A DNA stretch of 64,000 nt from Talinum fruticosum (Eukaryota; Streptophyta; Magnoliopsida; Caryophyllales; Talinaceae): NCBI GenBank assembly GCA_021018815.1, contig JAITYX010000003.1, forward strand, positions 434,001 to 498,000, in the 5' to 3' direction. The notes under the pieces are model-generated. The model ran no database searches. It worked only from the letters and a program-made list of their open reading frames with translations, and was not told the origin of the DNA. Position numbers and translations under genes: made by a program. Below are positions 53,087 to 63,948 of this stretch, piece by piece (position 1 is the stretch's first letter; the number at the start of each line of letters is the position of its first letter).

Positions 53087-54653
53087 TGAAGACTCGGACA
53101 TTTCTCAACGCATTTCGAGTTGCACTCGAACCGATCAGTATAACAACCCCATGCTTTTAGAGTTTTAATTCCAAGGCATTCTCGGTATCACGTAAACTCC
53201 TTTGAGTAAAATAAGTATCTTTCTGCATGATACGTCTATCACTTAGTACATTTATCGCTTATCTGTTTGAGACTCGGAAAAGTAGTTCTTTGTTCCGAGT
53301 CCGTCTTCACTCGCATTTATCGCAGACTAATGCTTCGTTTTTTTTTTACTCGGAATCTTACTTCGACTACAAGCTCTTTTTCTCGTTAGAGTAAATTTCC
53401 TTAGTCTGTTTCATGCTTAGTCTATATCAAGTTTTCTCACTCTGATATTCTCTTTAGAACTTGTTCTATCGCTTAGACTAAGTCGGATGGAATTCCGAGT
53501 ACCATGGATATTGGACTCGGAAAATTCCACTTCATTTCCGACTCGGATAATCAATTGCGTAATTATCATAATTACTTTATTATCTCGTGTCTAACTTTGC
53601 ACCAAAGTATTTTATACTTTGAGAACCAAAGTTGATTTACTTTTGTAGGTTATTCATTCGAGGATACACCTAATTCAAACTATAAAAGTAGCCGGCTTCG
53701 AACGTCAAATCACCAGCGAGATATGGCTTTTCATCTTCCCTCGCTCCAGTCCCGTAAGATTGTGTCGAGGCCGTCTCGCTTCCATATCCGGAAAACTGGA
53801 ACGCTAAGCTTAACGGTGGTTTCCACCTCATTTTTTAAGACACAACCGATGGTTTTGGGACTTCCAAGAGAGTTAAACCGTTGTCCAACGTTCAAATTTC
53901 AACGGATACTTTCCGAGTGACTCGAAAGCTCTTATCAACGATCACGGAAGACTCTTGGTCAGCATATGAAGATAACGGCTACTCGCCTGGTTATCTATAA
54001 ATAGAAGCCACTTCACAAGACTTGAAGATTGCCGAATCTATTTGTTAATACACATACTTGAGAAAAGTCATTGTATTTACTTTCAATCTTCTACTTACAA
54101 CTCCCATTCTCGTAATTCATTACCTTCCGAGTTGTAAGGTCTTGTACTTAGTTACAAACTCTTCTTACATTCTTTGTAAGGCCCCTCGACTAAGCCGTAA
54201 AGGTTAACTCAGCTTAGTTGTCCCTAGCTGTAAGGGTTATCTCAGCTAGGAAGTACTAGATCGGATAAGGGAACTTCGAGTCTAGGAAAACTTGTATAGA
54301 GTTGTCTAAGGGAGCAACTCGGGTTCGATCAGCTCACGGTATTTTGTGGACTCAAAATAGTGGATTTGACTTCGTGTCCGGATTGACACGGGCCGTGGTT
54401 TTCTGCCCCGGGAGGGTTTCCACGTAAAATCTAAGTGTTAACTTTCTGAGTTCATTCTAGACTCGGACGACCTTACTCGCTCTTGATTTTTCCGATTCAT
54501 TGCTTTCGAGTCCAATCTTTTCGACCCTGTTAATAGACTCGAATCTGTCTTTGTCCCTTTCCCGCGCTAAAGTGTGAGTTTTCACAAAGAATTTTCTATC
54601 ACCCTATTCACCCCCTTCTAGGGTGACTTAGACTCTGCCAGAGCAAACCTTCA
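53087..54653 (+). repeat. Copia-2 5' LTR
   Basis: It runs TGAAGACTCGGACA...CCTTCA. The CAAAGTATTTTATACTTTG inverted repeat is at 53603-53621 and the TATA box CTATAAATAGAAG at 53996-54008. Confidence 0.92.
53997..54004 (+). promoter_or_regulatory. TATA box in the copia-2 5' LTR
   Basis: TATAAATA in CTATAAATAGAAGCC; the same sequence is in the 3' LTR near 63291 and, on the minus strand, in both copia-1 LTRs. It should drive the genomic RNA. Confidence 0.7.
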
Positions 54654-54654
54654 A

Positions 54655-54667
54655 TCGGTATCGAGCC
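54655..54667 (+). promoter_or_regulatory. Copia-2 primer-binding site (initiator Met-tRNA type)
   Basis: CGGTATCGAGCC follows the LTR end by a couple of bases. As in copia-1, the usual TGGTATCAGAGC has lost an A, and here the first T is C. Confidence 0.7.
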
Positions 54668-54712
54668 AAGCCTTTCGTAAAGGATCTAACAATCCAAAGG
54701 TTTAAAGATCGG

Positions 54713-56270
54713 ATGGCTCGAACACCGGAGAGTTCGACGAAGGAAGATCTTCCAACAGAGCCACCAAAATTTAAAGGCTCAAACTTTGCGCACTCGGAAG
54801 AAGCTTATGGAATGTTTCCTCATGGATCATGGTGAAGAAGTATGGGAAATCATACAACAAGGAAACTACATTCCAACGAAGACAGATGAATTCGTAATCC
54901 TTCCCAAGACAAAGGCCGAGTTCACACCAGCAGGCAGAGAAGTTCGTAAAGAATTTCAAAGCCATGAACATTCTTATGTGCGCCATAAGCTCGAAGAATA
55001 CAATCGAGTCTCCGCTCGTGACTCGCTAAAGAGGTGTGGGATACTTTGGTGAACACCTACGAAGGTACAAGTCAGGTGAGACAAGTGAAGATCGACCGAG
55101 TATCTTCACAAATATGAGCTTTTCAAAATGGAGCCAGAGGAGAACATTACTTAGATGTTCATTCGCTTCACCGAGATCACCACCAATCTCAAGTCTCCGG
55201 GAAAGAAAATCTCCCATGAAGAAATGTGCCGAAAAATTCTCGAAGCCTACCCAAGAGACGATGGGGTCCGAAGGTGACTCGCCATAGAAGAGGCTCGGAA
55301 CCTTTCACTCTTGAAGCCGACGAGCTCATCGGAAAGCTTCTAACGCATGAGATACATCTCGGAAGAAGAAGATGCCGAGGGTACTACCAAAAGGAACATT
55401 GCGCTCAAAGCCTCGGAATCCAAAGAAGCAAGTCCGAGCTCTTCCGACTCGTAAGACGATCCCATGGCACTCATTTCAAGAGGCTTCAAGAGAATGATGA
55501 AGCATAAAAGATGGGACAAAAGACCAAAAGAAGAATTCTATAAGAAAGACAAGAGAGATAGAAAAGGTAAGTTTTCTTCTCCTTCAAAGTTATCTTTGTC
55601 TAAGAATTCTGGATGTTTTGAATGTGGCAAGCAAAGACCACATAGTCAAGGACTCGTCCAAAAAGAAAAAGGGACAGGAAGAAGAAAAAGGCCATGATGG
55701 CAACATGGAGCGATGAGGACTCATCGAAGACGACGAGGACTCGGATGACTCAAAGTGTCCGATGGCAATCTCGACTCGGAATCCGAAAGAGAGTCGGACT
55801 CGGAATCGAACAATAAGGAAATTGATCCTCAAGAGGTAATAAACTACTTCCTTAAATTTTCCAAAGTTGATTTAGCTAAATACATTTTTACTTTGGAAGA
55901 AAAGTCTAATCTCGACTCTTCTCAGCTCAAAGAACAACTTGAGTCACTTACTTCGAGAGCACTTCTTTTAAAAACGAATTAGAAAAACCGAGACTCACAC
56001 TCGGAGAACTCAAGACTAGTGCTCAAGCTAATGAGACCGAGTCCGAGTTACTCAGAAAGAAAATGAGCGACTAAAACAGAAGCTCACCGAGTCTCAAGAT
56101 CTGGTTTTAAAGTTTACTCAAGGTCGAAGAACCTTGACATGCTCTTAGGATCACAAGTGTGTCTCTTTTCGAAAAGAAGGTCTTGGTTTCAACAAAGAGG
56201 AAGAATCTAATTCTTACTCGTAATTATTCAAAAGGATTCCGTAACCGTAAAGTTCAGGAAAGCCGAGCAC
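54713..56270 (+). pseudogene. Copia-2 gag remnant
   Basis: ATG at 54713 begins MARTPESSTKEDLPTEPPKF, followed by the KFKGSNF block of copia gag. After a frameshift, 54786-55052 has MECFLMDHGEEVWEIIQQG. Later blocks are ADELIGKLLTHEIHL (55312-55360), KRPKEEFYKKDKRDRKGK (55510-55570) and a damaged knuckle FECGK...HSQG at 55617-55655. At 55755-55982 lies an acidic stretch then a likely coiled coil (FLKFSKVDLAKYIFTLEEK). Gag builds the particle; the knuckle binds RNA. It is longer and better kept than copia-1 gag but has about ten frameshifts. Confidence 0.8.
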
Positions 56271-56559
56271 GGTCCCATTCACATAAATGAAAGGAGGACC
56301 AAGCCCAGGATCGTTTACAAAAAGAAACCATTTTCTCCTGTTTCAAAAGAAAAAGTTTTCGAAAGAAAGAGACACAGACTCAGCTCTCGAGAGGAAGACT
56401 CGGAATCGGACAAAACCCAAAGTCATTCAAATCTGGGTTCCAAAACACCTTCTTCCTCGTAAAAGGACCACAGTAAAAAATGTTACCGGGTTCGTTAGAG
56501 GAAGTGAGAAGGGTTAGATTCTCTTCATTTTGCAGGTCACTCGTAAGAGATCGAAAAGA

Positions 56560-56790
56560 CACCGGTATCTTGACAGTGGATGCTCACGCCATATGTCGGA
56601 GATGCAGGACTCTTTTCCGAGTTGAACAGACATAAAGGAGGTAAAGTTACATTTGGAGATGATAGCAAGGGCAAGATCGTGGGGATTGGCAAGATTGGGA
56701 AAGGAACCAATCTGGTCAGTCCAAGATATCTTGTCAAGGGATTGAAATATAATCTGCTCAAGCATCTCTCAACTATGTGACAAAGGTCAA
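56560..56790 (+). pseudogene. Copia-2 aspartic protease region
   Basis: YLDSGCSRHMS at 56562-56600 is the copia protease active site with the catalytic Asp intact. A frameshift follows, then the frame 56580-56780 has KVTFGDDSKGKIVGIGKIGK and YLVKGLKYNLL. It is parallel to the copia-1 region, where DSG is mutated. Protease processes the polyprotein. Confidence 0.8.
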
Positions 56791-56813
56791 GAGGTAAGAT
56801 TCACTCGGACCAA

Positions 56814-57800
56814 TTGCACTATCTCTCGATGTCTCTACCAAAGAGATCAAGCTGTCGAGTAAGAGATCGGGTAATACATACATCATCCCTCTTTCGACCC
56901 AAGTCGAACCTATCTTATTTAAAAGCATCTCTCCATGATGATTCTTGGACTTGGCATCATAGATTAGGCCATATCAGCATGCATACTATAAAGAAATTGG
57001 TATCTAATGGTTTAGTTAGGGGCTTACCTAACTGTGTTTTTGAGAAAGACAAAGTATGTGAAGCATGCACTCGAGGGAAACAAGTCGGATCTTCATTCAA
57101 ATCTCTCGAAGACAGTCTCCACATCCAACGTACTTGAATTACCGCATATGGATTTATGTGGTGAAATCCCTGTGAAGAGTCTCTGAGGTAAATCTTAAAT
57201 ACTTGTCATTATTGATGATTTTTCACGATTTACCTGGGTGTGTTTTCTTAAGCACAAAAATGAAGCCTTCAAGGAGTTCAAGCAAGCTCTGCAGAAAGAT
57301 TCAAGTTGAGTCTCGGACTCGGATTCAAAAGATTCGAACCGACCATGGAAGGGAGTTCGATTACTTAGAATTCTCGTAGTTTTGTGACAAAAATGGAATC
57401 TCTCACAACTTCTCAGCACCCGTAACTCCTCAACGTAATGGAGTAGTAGAGAGAAAGAACAGAACCCTTGAAGAAATAGCAAGGACGATGATGATTGAGC
57501 ACAACTTGCCTTACTATTTTCAGGCGGAGGCAAGTGAACACAACCAACTACACTCTAAACAGATGCCTCATCGGACCCATTCTCAAGAAAACACCCTATG
57601 AGCTCTACAAAGGGAAGAAGCCAAATATTTCCTATTTCGCACCATTCGGATGTAAGTGCTTCGTTCACAACAATGGTAAGGATCATCCGACCAAGTTCGA
57701 TGCTCGGTCGACGAAGGTATTTTTCTAGGTTACTCCTCTCATAGCAAAGCTTATCGTATTTTCAATAATCGTACTAACAAAGTGGAAGAAAGCATCCACG
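56814..57800 (+). pseudogene. Copia-2 integrase remnant
   Basis: The zinc-binding region (56814-57137) has WHHRLGHISMHTIKKL and CEACTRGKQ, so the HHCC residues are mostly present. The core includes VIIDDFSRFTWVCFLKHKNE (57206-57265) with its Asp, FCDKNGISHNFSAP near 57380-57420 and TPQRNGVVERKNRTLEEIAR (57425-57485) with its Glu. The C-terminal block at 57495-57728 has PNISYFAPFGCKCFVHNNG and FLGYSSHSKAYRIF (57720-57765). At least five frameshifts and a stop at 57186. Integrase inserts the cDNA; the perfect TSD shows that the parent enzyme worked. Confidence 0.85.
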
Positions 57801-57806
57801 TAGTAT

Positions 57807-58190
57807 TTGATGAGCTTGAACAGGAGAAGCCAAGTGAGTCTTCATACTCGAACCGAAGCTCGAAAGGATGATGATGAAGTTGAGCCTACAAAGACTCGGA
57901 CCCAACATGCTCGTAATGAAGTCACTCGTAACGAGGAAACTCGGATTGAGACAATTCAAGAGCCGGCTCGTAACGAACAAGTCAATGACGAAGATCACTC
58001 GGAACAAGCTTCGAAGATCAAGCCGCTCAACCCACAAACCTCGGTGAATCGAAGAACTGGTAAAGCCTTCAAATTCACTTCCAGTCATCCTCAAGAAAAC
58101 ATTATTTCGATATCAACAAGTGGGGTAAGAACTCGTTCCTCTCTTCACAATCTATGTGCATTCACCGCATTCATTTCATTAACTCGAACC
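57807..58190 (+). other. Copia-2 integrase to RT linker
   Basis: An open plus-strand frame rich in Arg/Glu/Asn/Thr (residues 1-110 of the frame at 57807), low conservation, with TR(N/D)E-like repeats. It is the usual variable linker of copia pol. Confidence 0.55.
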
Positions 58191-58890
58191 CAAAATGCAC
58201 TAGAGGCCCTTAACGAACCTGAATGGGTCGAGGCCATGCAAGAAGAACTTAATCAATTCGAGAGAAACCAAGTCCGGACTCGACCAACCGACCTTCTTAC
58301 CACCCAGTTATAGGAACCAAATGGGTTTTCAAGAACAAATTGGATGAGGGTGGAGTGGTAGTCGAAACAAGGCTAGACTTGTGGCTCGGGGATATAATCA
58401 AGAAGAAGGAATTGATTGTGGGGAAACCTTTGCACTCGTAGCTGAATCGAAGCCATTAGAATATTGTTGGCATTTGCATCCAAGCATGCATATTAAATTA
58501 TATCAACTGGATGTTAAGTGTGCCTTTCTCAATGGTTTTATTGAAGAAGAAGTTTATGTCGAGCAGCCTCCCGGTTTTGAAAACTCAGAATTTCCAAATC
58601 ACATTTTCAAACTTCAGAAAGCTCTCTATGGTCTTAAGCAAGCCCCTCGAGCTTGGTATGAAAGACTCGAGTAGCTTCTTGGCTCAAAATGATTTCAAAA
58701 GAGGTCAGATCGACAAGACTCTATTCATAAAGACCAAAGAGAAAGATTTCCTTATTGTTCAAATATATGTTGATGATATTATTTTTGGTGCTACTAATGA
58801 ATTTCTGTGCCGAGAATTTTCCGAGTTGATGAGTCAAGAATTCCAAATGAGTATGATGGGAGAACTCAATTTCTTCCTTGGGTTGTAAAT
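58191..58890 (+). pseudogene. Copia-2 reverse transcriptase remnant
   Basis: Blocks in order: ALNEPEWVEAMQEELNQFER (58205-58264), GYNQEEGIDCGETFALVA (58387-58440), IKLYQLDVKCAFLNGFIEEE (58492-58551), QPPGFE then HIFKLQKALYGLKQAPRAWY (58564-58660) and, in the next frame, QIYVDDIIFGATN with the YVDD active site at about 58766-58777. The end MMGELNFFLGL (58854-58886) is the normal C-terminal RT block. Stops at 58311 and 58673 and several frameshifts inactivate it. Confidence 0.85.
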
Positions 58891-59706
58891 CAAACAAGAC
58901 AAAGATGGAATCTTTGTGCATCAATCAAAATACACCAAGGAACTGCTGAAGAAATATAAACTTCAAGATGCAAAGCACGCATCTACTCCCATGAGCAACG
59001 AAGATAAAACTTGACTCGACACAAAAAGGTAAAGCAAGTAGATCGAAACTTTTTCGAGGTATGATTGGATCTCTGCTATATCTTACTTCAAGCAGGCAGA
59101 TATAATGTTCAGTGTTTGTTTATGTGCGAGATTTCAAGCTAACCCAAGAGAATCACATCTCACTCGCGGTGAAGAGAATATTTAGATATCTTGCAGTACT
59201 CGGAATCTAGGTCTATGGTACTCCGGAGACTCGGAACCGACTCGATTGGGTACTCGGACGCGGACTACGCAGGATACAAGGTTGATCGAAAGAGCACATC
59301 CGGAGCTTGCCAATTTCGGGTCAATCCCTAATATCTTGGCACTCAAAGAAACAAAACTCGGCAGCTCTATCGATCGTGGAAGCTGAATATATTGCCGCTG
59401 GAGCTTGTTGTGCTCGCATTCTTTGGATAAAACAACACTTGAAGGATCTTGGACTATTCCTCAACTCAGTCCCAATCGAGTGTGACAACCAAAGCGCAAT
59501 CAACATCACTAAAAATCCTGTCCAAAGCATTCAAAAACAAAGCATATTGAGGTCGGTATCACTTCTTACGCGATCACTCGTAAAAGGGTGATATTGAGCT
59601 TGTGTTCATTCCTACTAATCTTCGCTTAGCTGATATCTTTACTAAGCCTCTTGGTGAAGATCGGCTTTGTTTTATTCGGTATGAGCTTGGTATGTTAAAT
59701 GCTTAA
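58891..59706 (+). pseudogene. Copia-2 RNase H remnant and pol end
   Basis: After the RT, blocks read DGIFVHQSKYTKELLKK near 58910-58955, MIGSLLYLTSSR near 59060-59095, then ISGQSLISWHSKKQNSAALS and IVEAEYIAAGACCARILWIK (59307-59432), CDNQSAINITKNPV (59480-59522) and ADIFTKPLGEDRL (59630-59665). Pol ends at a stop near 59706. The AEAEY-type catalytic Glu is kept (VEAEY). Frameshifts split the region. Confidence 0.8.
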
Positions 59707-60344
59707 TTCCGTACTATCTTTGTTGCATAATTCTGTGCTATGTGCTTTCCGTGTTAATAACAATTAGTTCAGTTGATTCGATGATACTGGGCTGATAGTT
59801 ATTTCGTGTTTCGAGTCACTCGAAACCTTTCCGAGTCAAACTCGCACGTAGAGAAATTTGGACATCAAATTTTCTAAAGCTATCTCTAGAACAGTGGAGA
59901 GTTTCGGATTATATTTTCAAAATCTTTTCTCTCTCTTTCTCGAGCGCTGCGATCGGATCTTAACCGTAGATTTCAAACCGCCGGTATCTCAACCGTTGAA
60001 GAAGAACCGTCACACCGGTCTTTGGTGACCGATGGACAAGCCGAGTCGAACGGAGTTACTTAACGGATAGTGGACGGGCACGCTTATTTTCTATAAATAA
60101 CGACTATCCATCTTCATCTCGGTATTCTAAAACTCCATCTCTTTCAAAAGAAACTTCTCGCGGAAGATTACTGCGTGAACAAGTGTCTCTTGATCGTCTC
60201 GCAAGCATCGAAGAAGCTCTCTCTCTCTCTCGTAAGTTTCGATCGCTCTCATCTCTCTTTCTTCTACATTTCTATTTTCTTCTCTTCTACACCTCCTTCT
60301 CTCTTTCAGTCGAAAAGTTTCATCTTTTCTCTCTTTCTCTCACA
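59707..60344 (+). promoter_or_regulatory. Promoter and leader region of the copia-2 env-like ORF
   Basis: A TATA box (TATAAATA, 60092-60099 in TTTTCTATAAATAACG) is followed by a TC-rich leader and the start ATGCCTAAA at 60345. A plausible 78-bp leader intron has donor CTCG-GTAAGT at 60232 and acceptor TTTCAG at 60309 with a T-rich tract. The copia-1 copy has the same TATA, leader and start arrangement (12452-12633). Internal transcription is inferred, not shown. Confidence 0.55.
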
Positions 60345-62101
60345 ATGCCTAAACGTGGAAACCATCCCGACTTCCGAGTTTCTCCCTCTTCCAAAAAGCC
60401 TCGCACCAACAAGCCGTAAAGCTCAACCCCTTCCAAACCCGTTGTCACCCAAAGACCTTGCGCTGGATGACAAATTCTTCCCAACAACCAAATTTTCTTG
60501 GTTGTCCAACATTCAAACCACGGAGTATACTACTTCCCGTGTTTCAGCTGAGTTCATCTATCCCGAACTCGTTTCGAGTTCTATGCTCACCTCACTCACT
60601 CCGAAAATGTTCTAACCTCTAGGGTTCGTAACATTATTGTTCGTATCAATACCTCCCTCCTCCACCGCCTCGTTCAAAGTTTCTTCTCTTTTCTTGAACA
60701 AGCAACCCTATCCCTTTCACTCGAAGTCGCCGACGACTTCTTTGAAAAATACGCTAAAGAATTCCCCGGGTCCGGAAAGAACTTTTCGTGACTCGCTTGA
60801 AGTCGAAGCTAGGCTTCAGTGCTTTCGCCGATGAGAACCTTCTTCTCACAAAGATTCCAAGCAAGGAGAACCCCAACTCCAAGCACCTAAAAGCTCTCTT
60901 CGACATCCTCGAGGAATACGAAGTAGACCTCTTCCCTTCTATCATTGAGCGGATGGCAGCCGTGCCAGCTCAACTCCAATCCACGAAGAACACCTCCCTT
61001 CCTTTCGGTGCTCTTCGACCCTCGTTTTCAAACAATTTCAAGTTCCTCTTCCCTCCGACCCAAACGCAGTGTCCGAGGCGGCCATTGTGGTCGGCAAGAA
61101 GGAACTCCAGGGGTACGGATACCGGAAACCGACCCCGGTGTCTAGGTTCACAACTCGTAGCCGAGGCCCCTTCTCCTCCTCGGACTCGTAAATCAGCCCC
61201 TCTCCCTCTTCCTTCTACACCTGGTGGTGCCTCCACCTCATGTCCCTCCAAAACTCTCTCCGCCCTCTTGTCCCCTGCTTTCATGGACAAGATCGGCTCC
61301 GTGTCTTCGAACTCGGAGACACGCTCGGGGCTTTCAAGTCTGTCCTCCAAGGTCCGACCATCAACCAAAAGATCGAGTCGGTTCCAAATCCGAGAGCGAG
61401 CAGCTCTCGTTCTTGAGATGAGGGAACTGGTCCAGGAGAAGAAGGAGCTGGTCGAGCTCCTTAGAGAGAGACGGTCCAAGGCGGCTCGAGACCGGGATGA
61501 CTCGGACACGTCCGAAGCGTCTTCGAGCCCAAGCCCGACCTCCTCGGACAGCGAGGAAGCCGAGGAAGAAGAGGAAGAAGCCGCAGATGCAGCAGAAGAT
61601 GCTCGAGGAACCTGCGGGTCGAAGCAGGCCCTTCCGGGAAAGGGAAGAAGAGGCCGTGGCAACCGCCGAGGGTCGCCTGCTCCCCAAGCTCAAATAGTCG
61701 TACTCGGCTCGGACAGCCAGTCCGAGTGGGTCGAAGACCTTGCTCCGCCAACGGGTCGGACAAAGCAGCCCCTCCAGCCCTCGAGGTCCCAAGGGAAGAA
61801 CCCCTCGATCCACTCTCTCCGAGTCGGCCACTCGGAGCCGAGCCCCGAGGACAATTCCGGTTCTCCCTCGCCACGCTCAAGCACATCGTCAAGATCGTAT
61901 CAGCGCGGCGCACCTCCGCCTCCACTCGAAATCCCCTCCCTCGTAGGAGCCATGCACCGAGTCACAATTCCTCAATGTCTCCGTTTTTCTGTTTTAATTT
62001 TTTTGTTTTTGTCCGGACATCTCGGTTGTATTAGTTATTCTTTTTCTTCCTTTCTTTTCTTGTTGTATTTTTTTTTGCTGAAAGCCAAGGGGGAGAAATA
62101 G
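60345..62101 (+). pseudogene. Copia-2 env-like extra ORF
   Basis: It starts MPKRGNHPDF with a basic SSKKPRTNK patch, a possible nuclear signal. A frameshift near 60415 moves the frame; DDKFFPTTKFSWL and TTSRVSAEFIYPEL follow (60458-60560), then RNIIVRINTSLLHRL (60630-60675) and EVADDFFEKYAKEFPG (60725-60772). From 60788 a single frame stays open for 437 codons: a globular N-third, a Ser/Pro-rich middle, a Glu/Lys helix (LEMRELVQEKKELVELL, about residue 210) and an acidic Asp/Ser/Glu tract (residues 235-275). The last 50 codons are hydrophobic and may be a frameshifted tail. It is called envelope-like only by position; no signal peptide or fusion peptide is clear. Confidence 0.65.
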
Positions 62102-62373
62102 AGTCGAAACTGGTTGTCTTGTTTAGGGGAGTTTTTCCGCTCTTTTTTTTTTTGTGAAATTTTAATGGAGCAATTCATTTCATTATTATCTTCTAAGTTC
62201 AGTTTTGCCTTGCTTTATTTTCTCGAGTTAATGTTGAAAGCATACCTTATTTTATTTTGCTCGATATACTATATAGTGCTCCGATCTATTCAGTATGTCT
62301 TACTCACTCAAACCACTCGGAATCATTCTTTTTCTCTAACAAAGTTTCGTTTAAGTATGGAATGCCTTTCATC
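62102..62373 (+). other. Copia-2 3' untranslated stretch
   Basis: T-rich noncoding DNA between the env-like ORF and the polypurine tract. Confidence 0.5.
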
Positions 62374-62386
62374 AAAAAGGGGAGAT
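62374..62386 (+). promoter_or_regulatory. Copia-2 polypurine tract
   Basis: AAAAAGGGGAGAT directly precedes the 3' LTR start TGAAGACTC and is identical to the copia-1 tract. Confidence 0.9.
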
Positions 62387-63948
62387 TGAAGACTCGGACA
62401 TTTCTCAACGCATTTCCGAGTTGCACTGAACCGATCAGTATAACAACCCCATGCTTTTAGAGTTTTGATTCCAAGGCATTCTCGGTATCACGTAAACTCC
62501 TTTGAGTAAAATAAGTATCTTTCTGCGTGATACGTCTATCACTTAGTACATTTATCGCTTATCTGTTTGAGACTTAGAAAAGTAGTTCTTTGTTCCGAGT
62601 CCGTCTTCACTCGCATTTATCGCGGACTAATGCTTCGTTTTTTTTTACTCGAATCTTACTTCGACTACAAGCTCTTTTTCTGTTAGAGTAAATTTCCTTA
62701 GTCTGTTTCATGCTTAGTCTATATCAAGTTTTCTCACTCGATATTCTCTTTAGAACTTGTTCTATCGCTTAGACTAAGTCGGATGGAATTCCGAGTACCA
62801 TGGATATTGGACTCGTAAAATTCCACTTTATTTCGACTCGGATAATCAATTGCGTAATTATCATAATTACTTTATTATCTCGTGTCTAACTTTGCACCAA
62901 AGTATTTATACTTTGAGAACCAAAATTGATTTACTTTTGTAGGTTATTCATTCGAGGATACACCTTTTTCAAACTACAAAAGTAGCCGGCTCGTAACGTC
63001 AAATCACCAGCGAGATATGGCTTTTCACCTTCCCTCGCTCCAGTCCCGTAAGATTGTGTTAGAGGCCGTCCGCTTCCATATCCGGAAAACTGAACGCTAA
63101 GCTTAACGGTGGTTTCCACCTCATTTTTTAAGACACAACCGATGGTTTTGGGACTTCCAAGAGAGTTAAACCGTTGTCCAACGTTCAAATTTCAACGGAT
63201 ACTTTCTGAGTGACTCGTAAAGCTCTTATCAACGGTCACGGAAGACTCTTTGTCGAGCATATGAAGATAACGGCTACTCTGCTCGGTTATCTATAAATAG
63301 AAGCCACTTCACAAGACTTGAAGATTGCCGAATCTATTTGTTAATACACATACTTGAGAAAAGTCATTGTATTTACTTTCAATCTTCTACTTACAACTCC
63401 CATTCTATAATTCATTACCTTCCGAGTTGTAAGGTCTTATACGAGTTACAAACTCTTCTTACATTCTTTGTAAGGCCCCTTGACTAAGTCTGTAAAGGTT
63501 AACTCGGCTTAGTTGTCCCTAAGCTGTAAGGGTTATCTCAGCTAGGAAGTACTAGATCGAGATAAGGGAACTTCGAGTCTAGGAAAACTTGTATAGAGTT
63601 GTCTAAGGGAGCAACTCGGGTTCGATCGGTTCACGGTATTTTGTGGACTCAAAATAGTGGATTTGACTTCGTGTCCGGATTGACACGGGCCGTGGTTTTC
63701 TGCCCCAGGAGGGTTTCCACGTAAAATCTAAGTGTTAACTTTCCGAGTTCATTCTAGACTCGGACAGACCTTACTACTCTTGATTTTTCGATTCATTACT
63801 TTCGAGTCCAATCTTTTCGACCCTGTTAATAGACTCGGAATCTGTCTTTGTCCCTTTCCTGCTCTAAAGTGTGAGTTTTCACAAAGAATTTTCTATCACC
63901 CTATTCACCCCCTCTAGGGTGACTCGGACTCTCCAGAGCAAACCTTCA
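62387..63948 (+). repeat. Copia-2 3' LTR
   Basis: It matches the 5' LTR over its full length with scattered single-base changes and indels, most next to a TCG or CGA triplet. The inverted repeat at 62898-62915 has lost one T, giving a 7-bp stem. The TATA box is at 63292-63299. Confidence 0.92.

Larger units (their letters stand above)
53087..63948 (+). mobile_element. Copia-2: full-length Sirevirus-type Ty1/copia element
   Basis: LTRs lie at 53087-54653 (1567 bp) and 62387-63948 (1562 bp), with a perfect TSD CTCTA at 53082-53086 and 63949-63953. The internal order is primer site, gag, protease, integrase, RT, RNase H, env-like ORF, polypurine tract. The LTRs differ at a few dozen positions by my eye alignment, so it is fairly young, yet every coding region is frameshifted. 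It is inserted in the copia-3 LTR. Confidence 0.92.

Noticed and set aside
60970..61662. A 230-codon minus-strand open frame antisense to the env-like ORF
   Set aside because: It mirrors the Ser/Glu/Arg-rich sense frame and has no recognised motif. The sense frame has a homolog in copia-1; the antisense text is a composition shadow.
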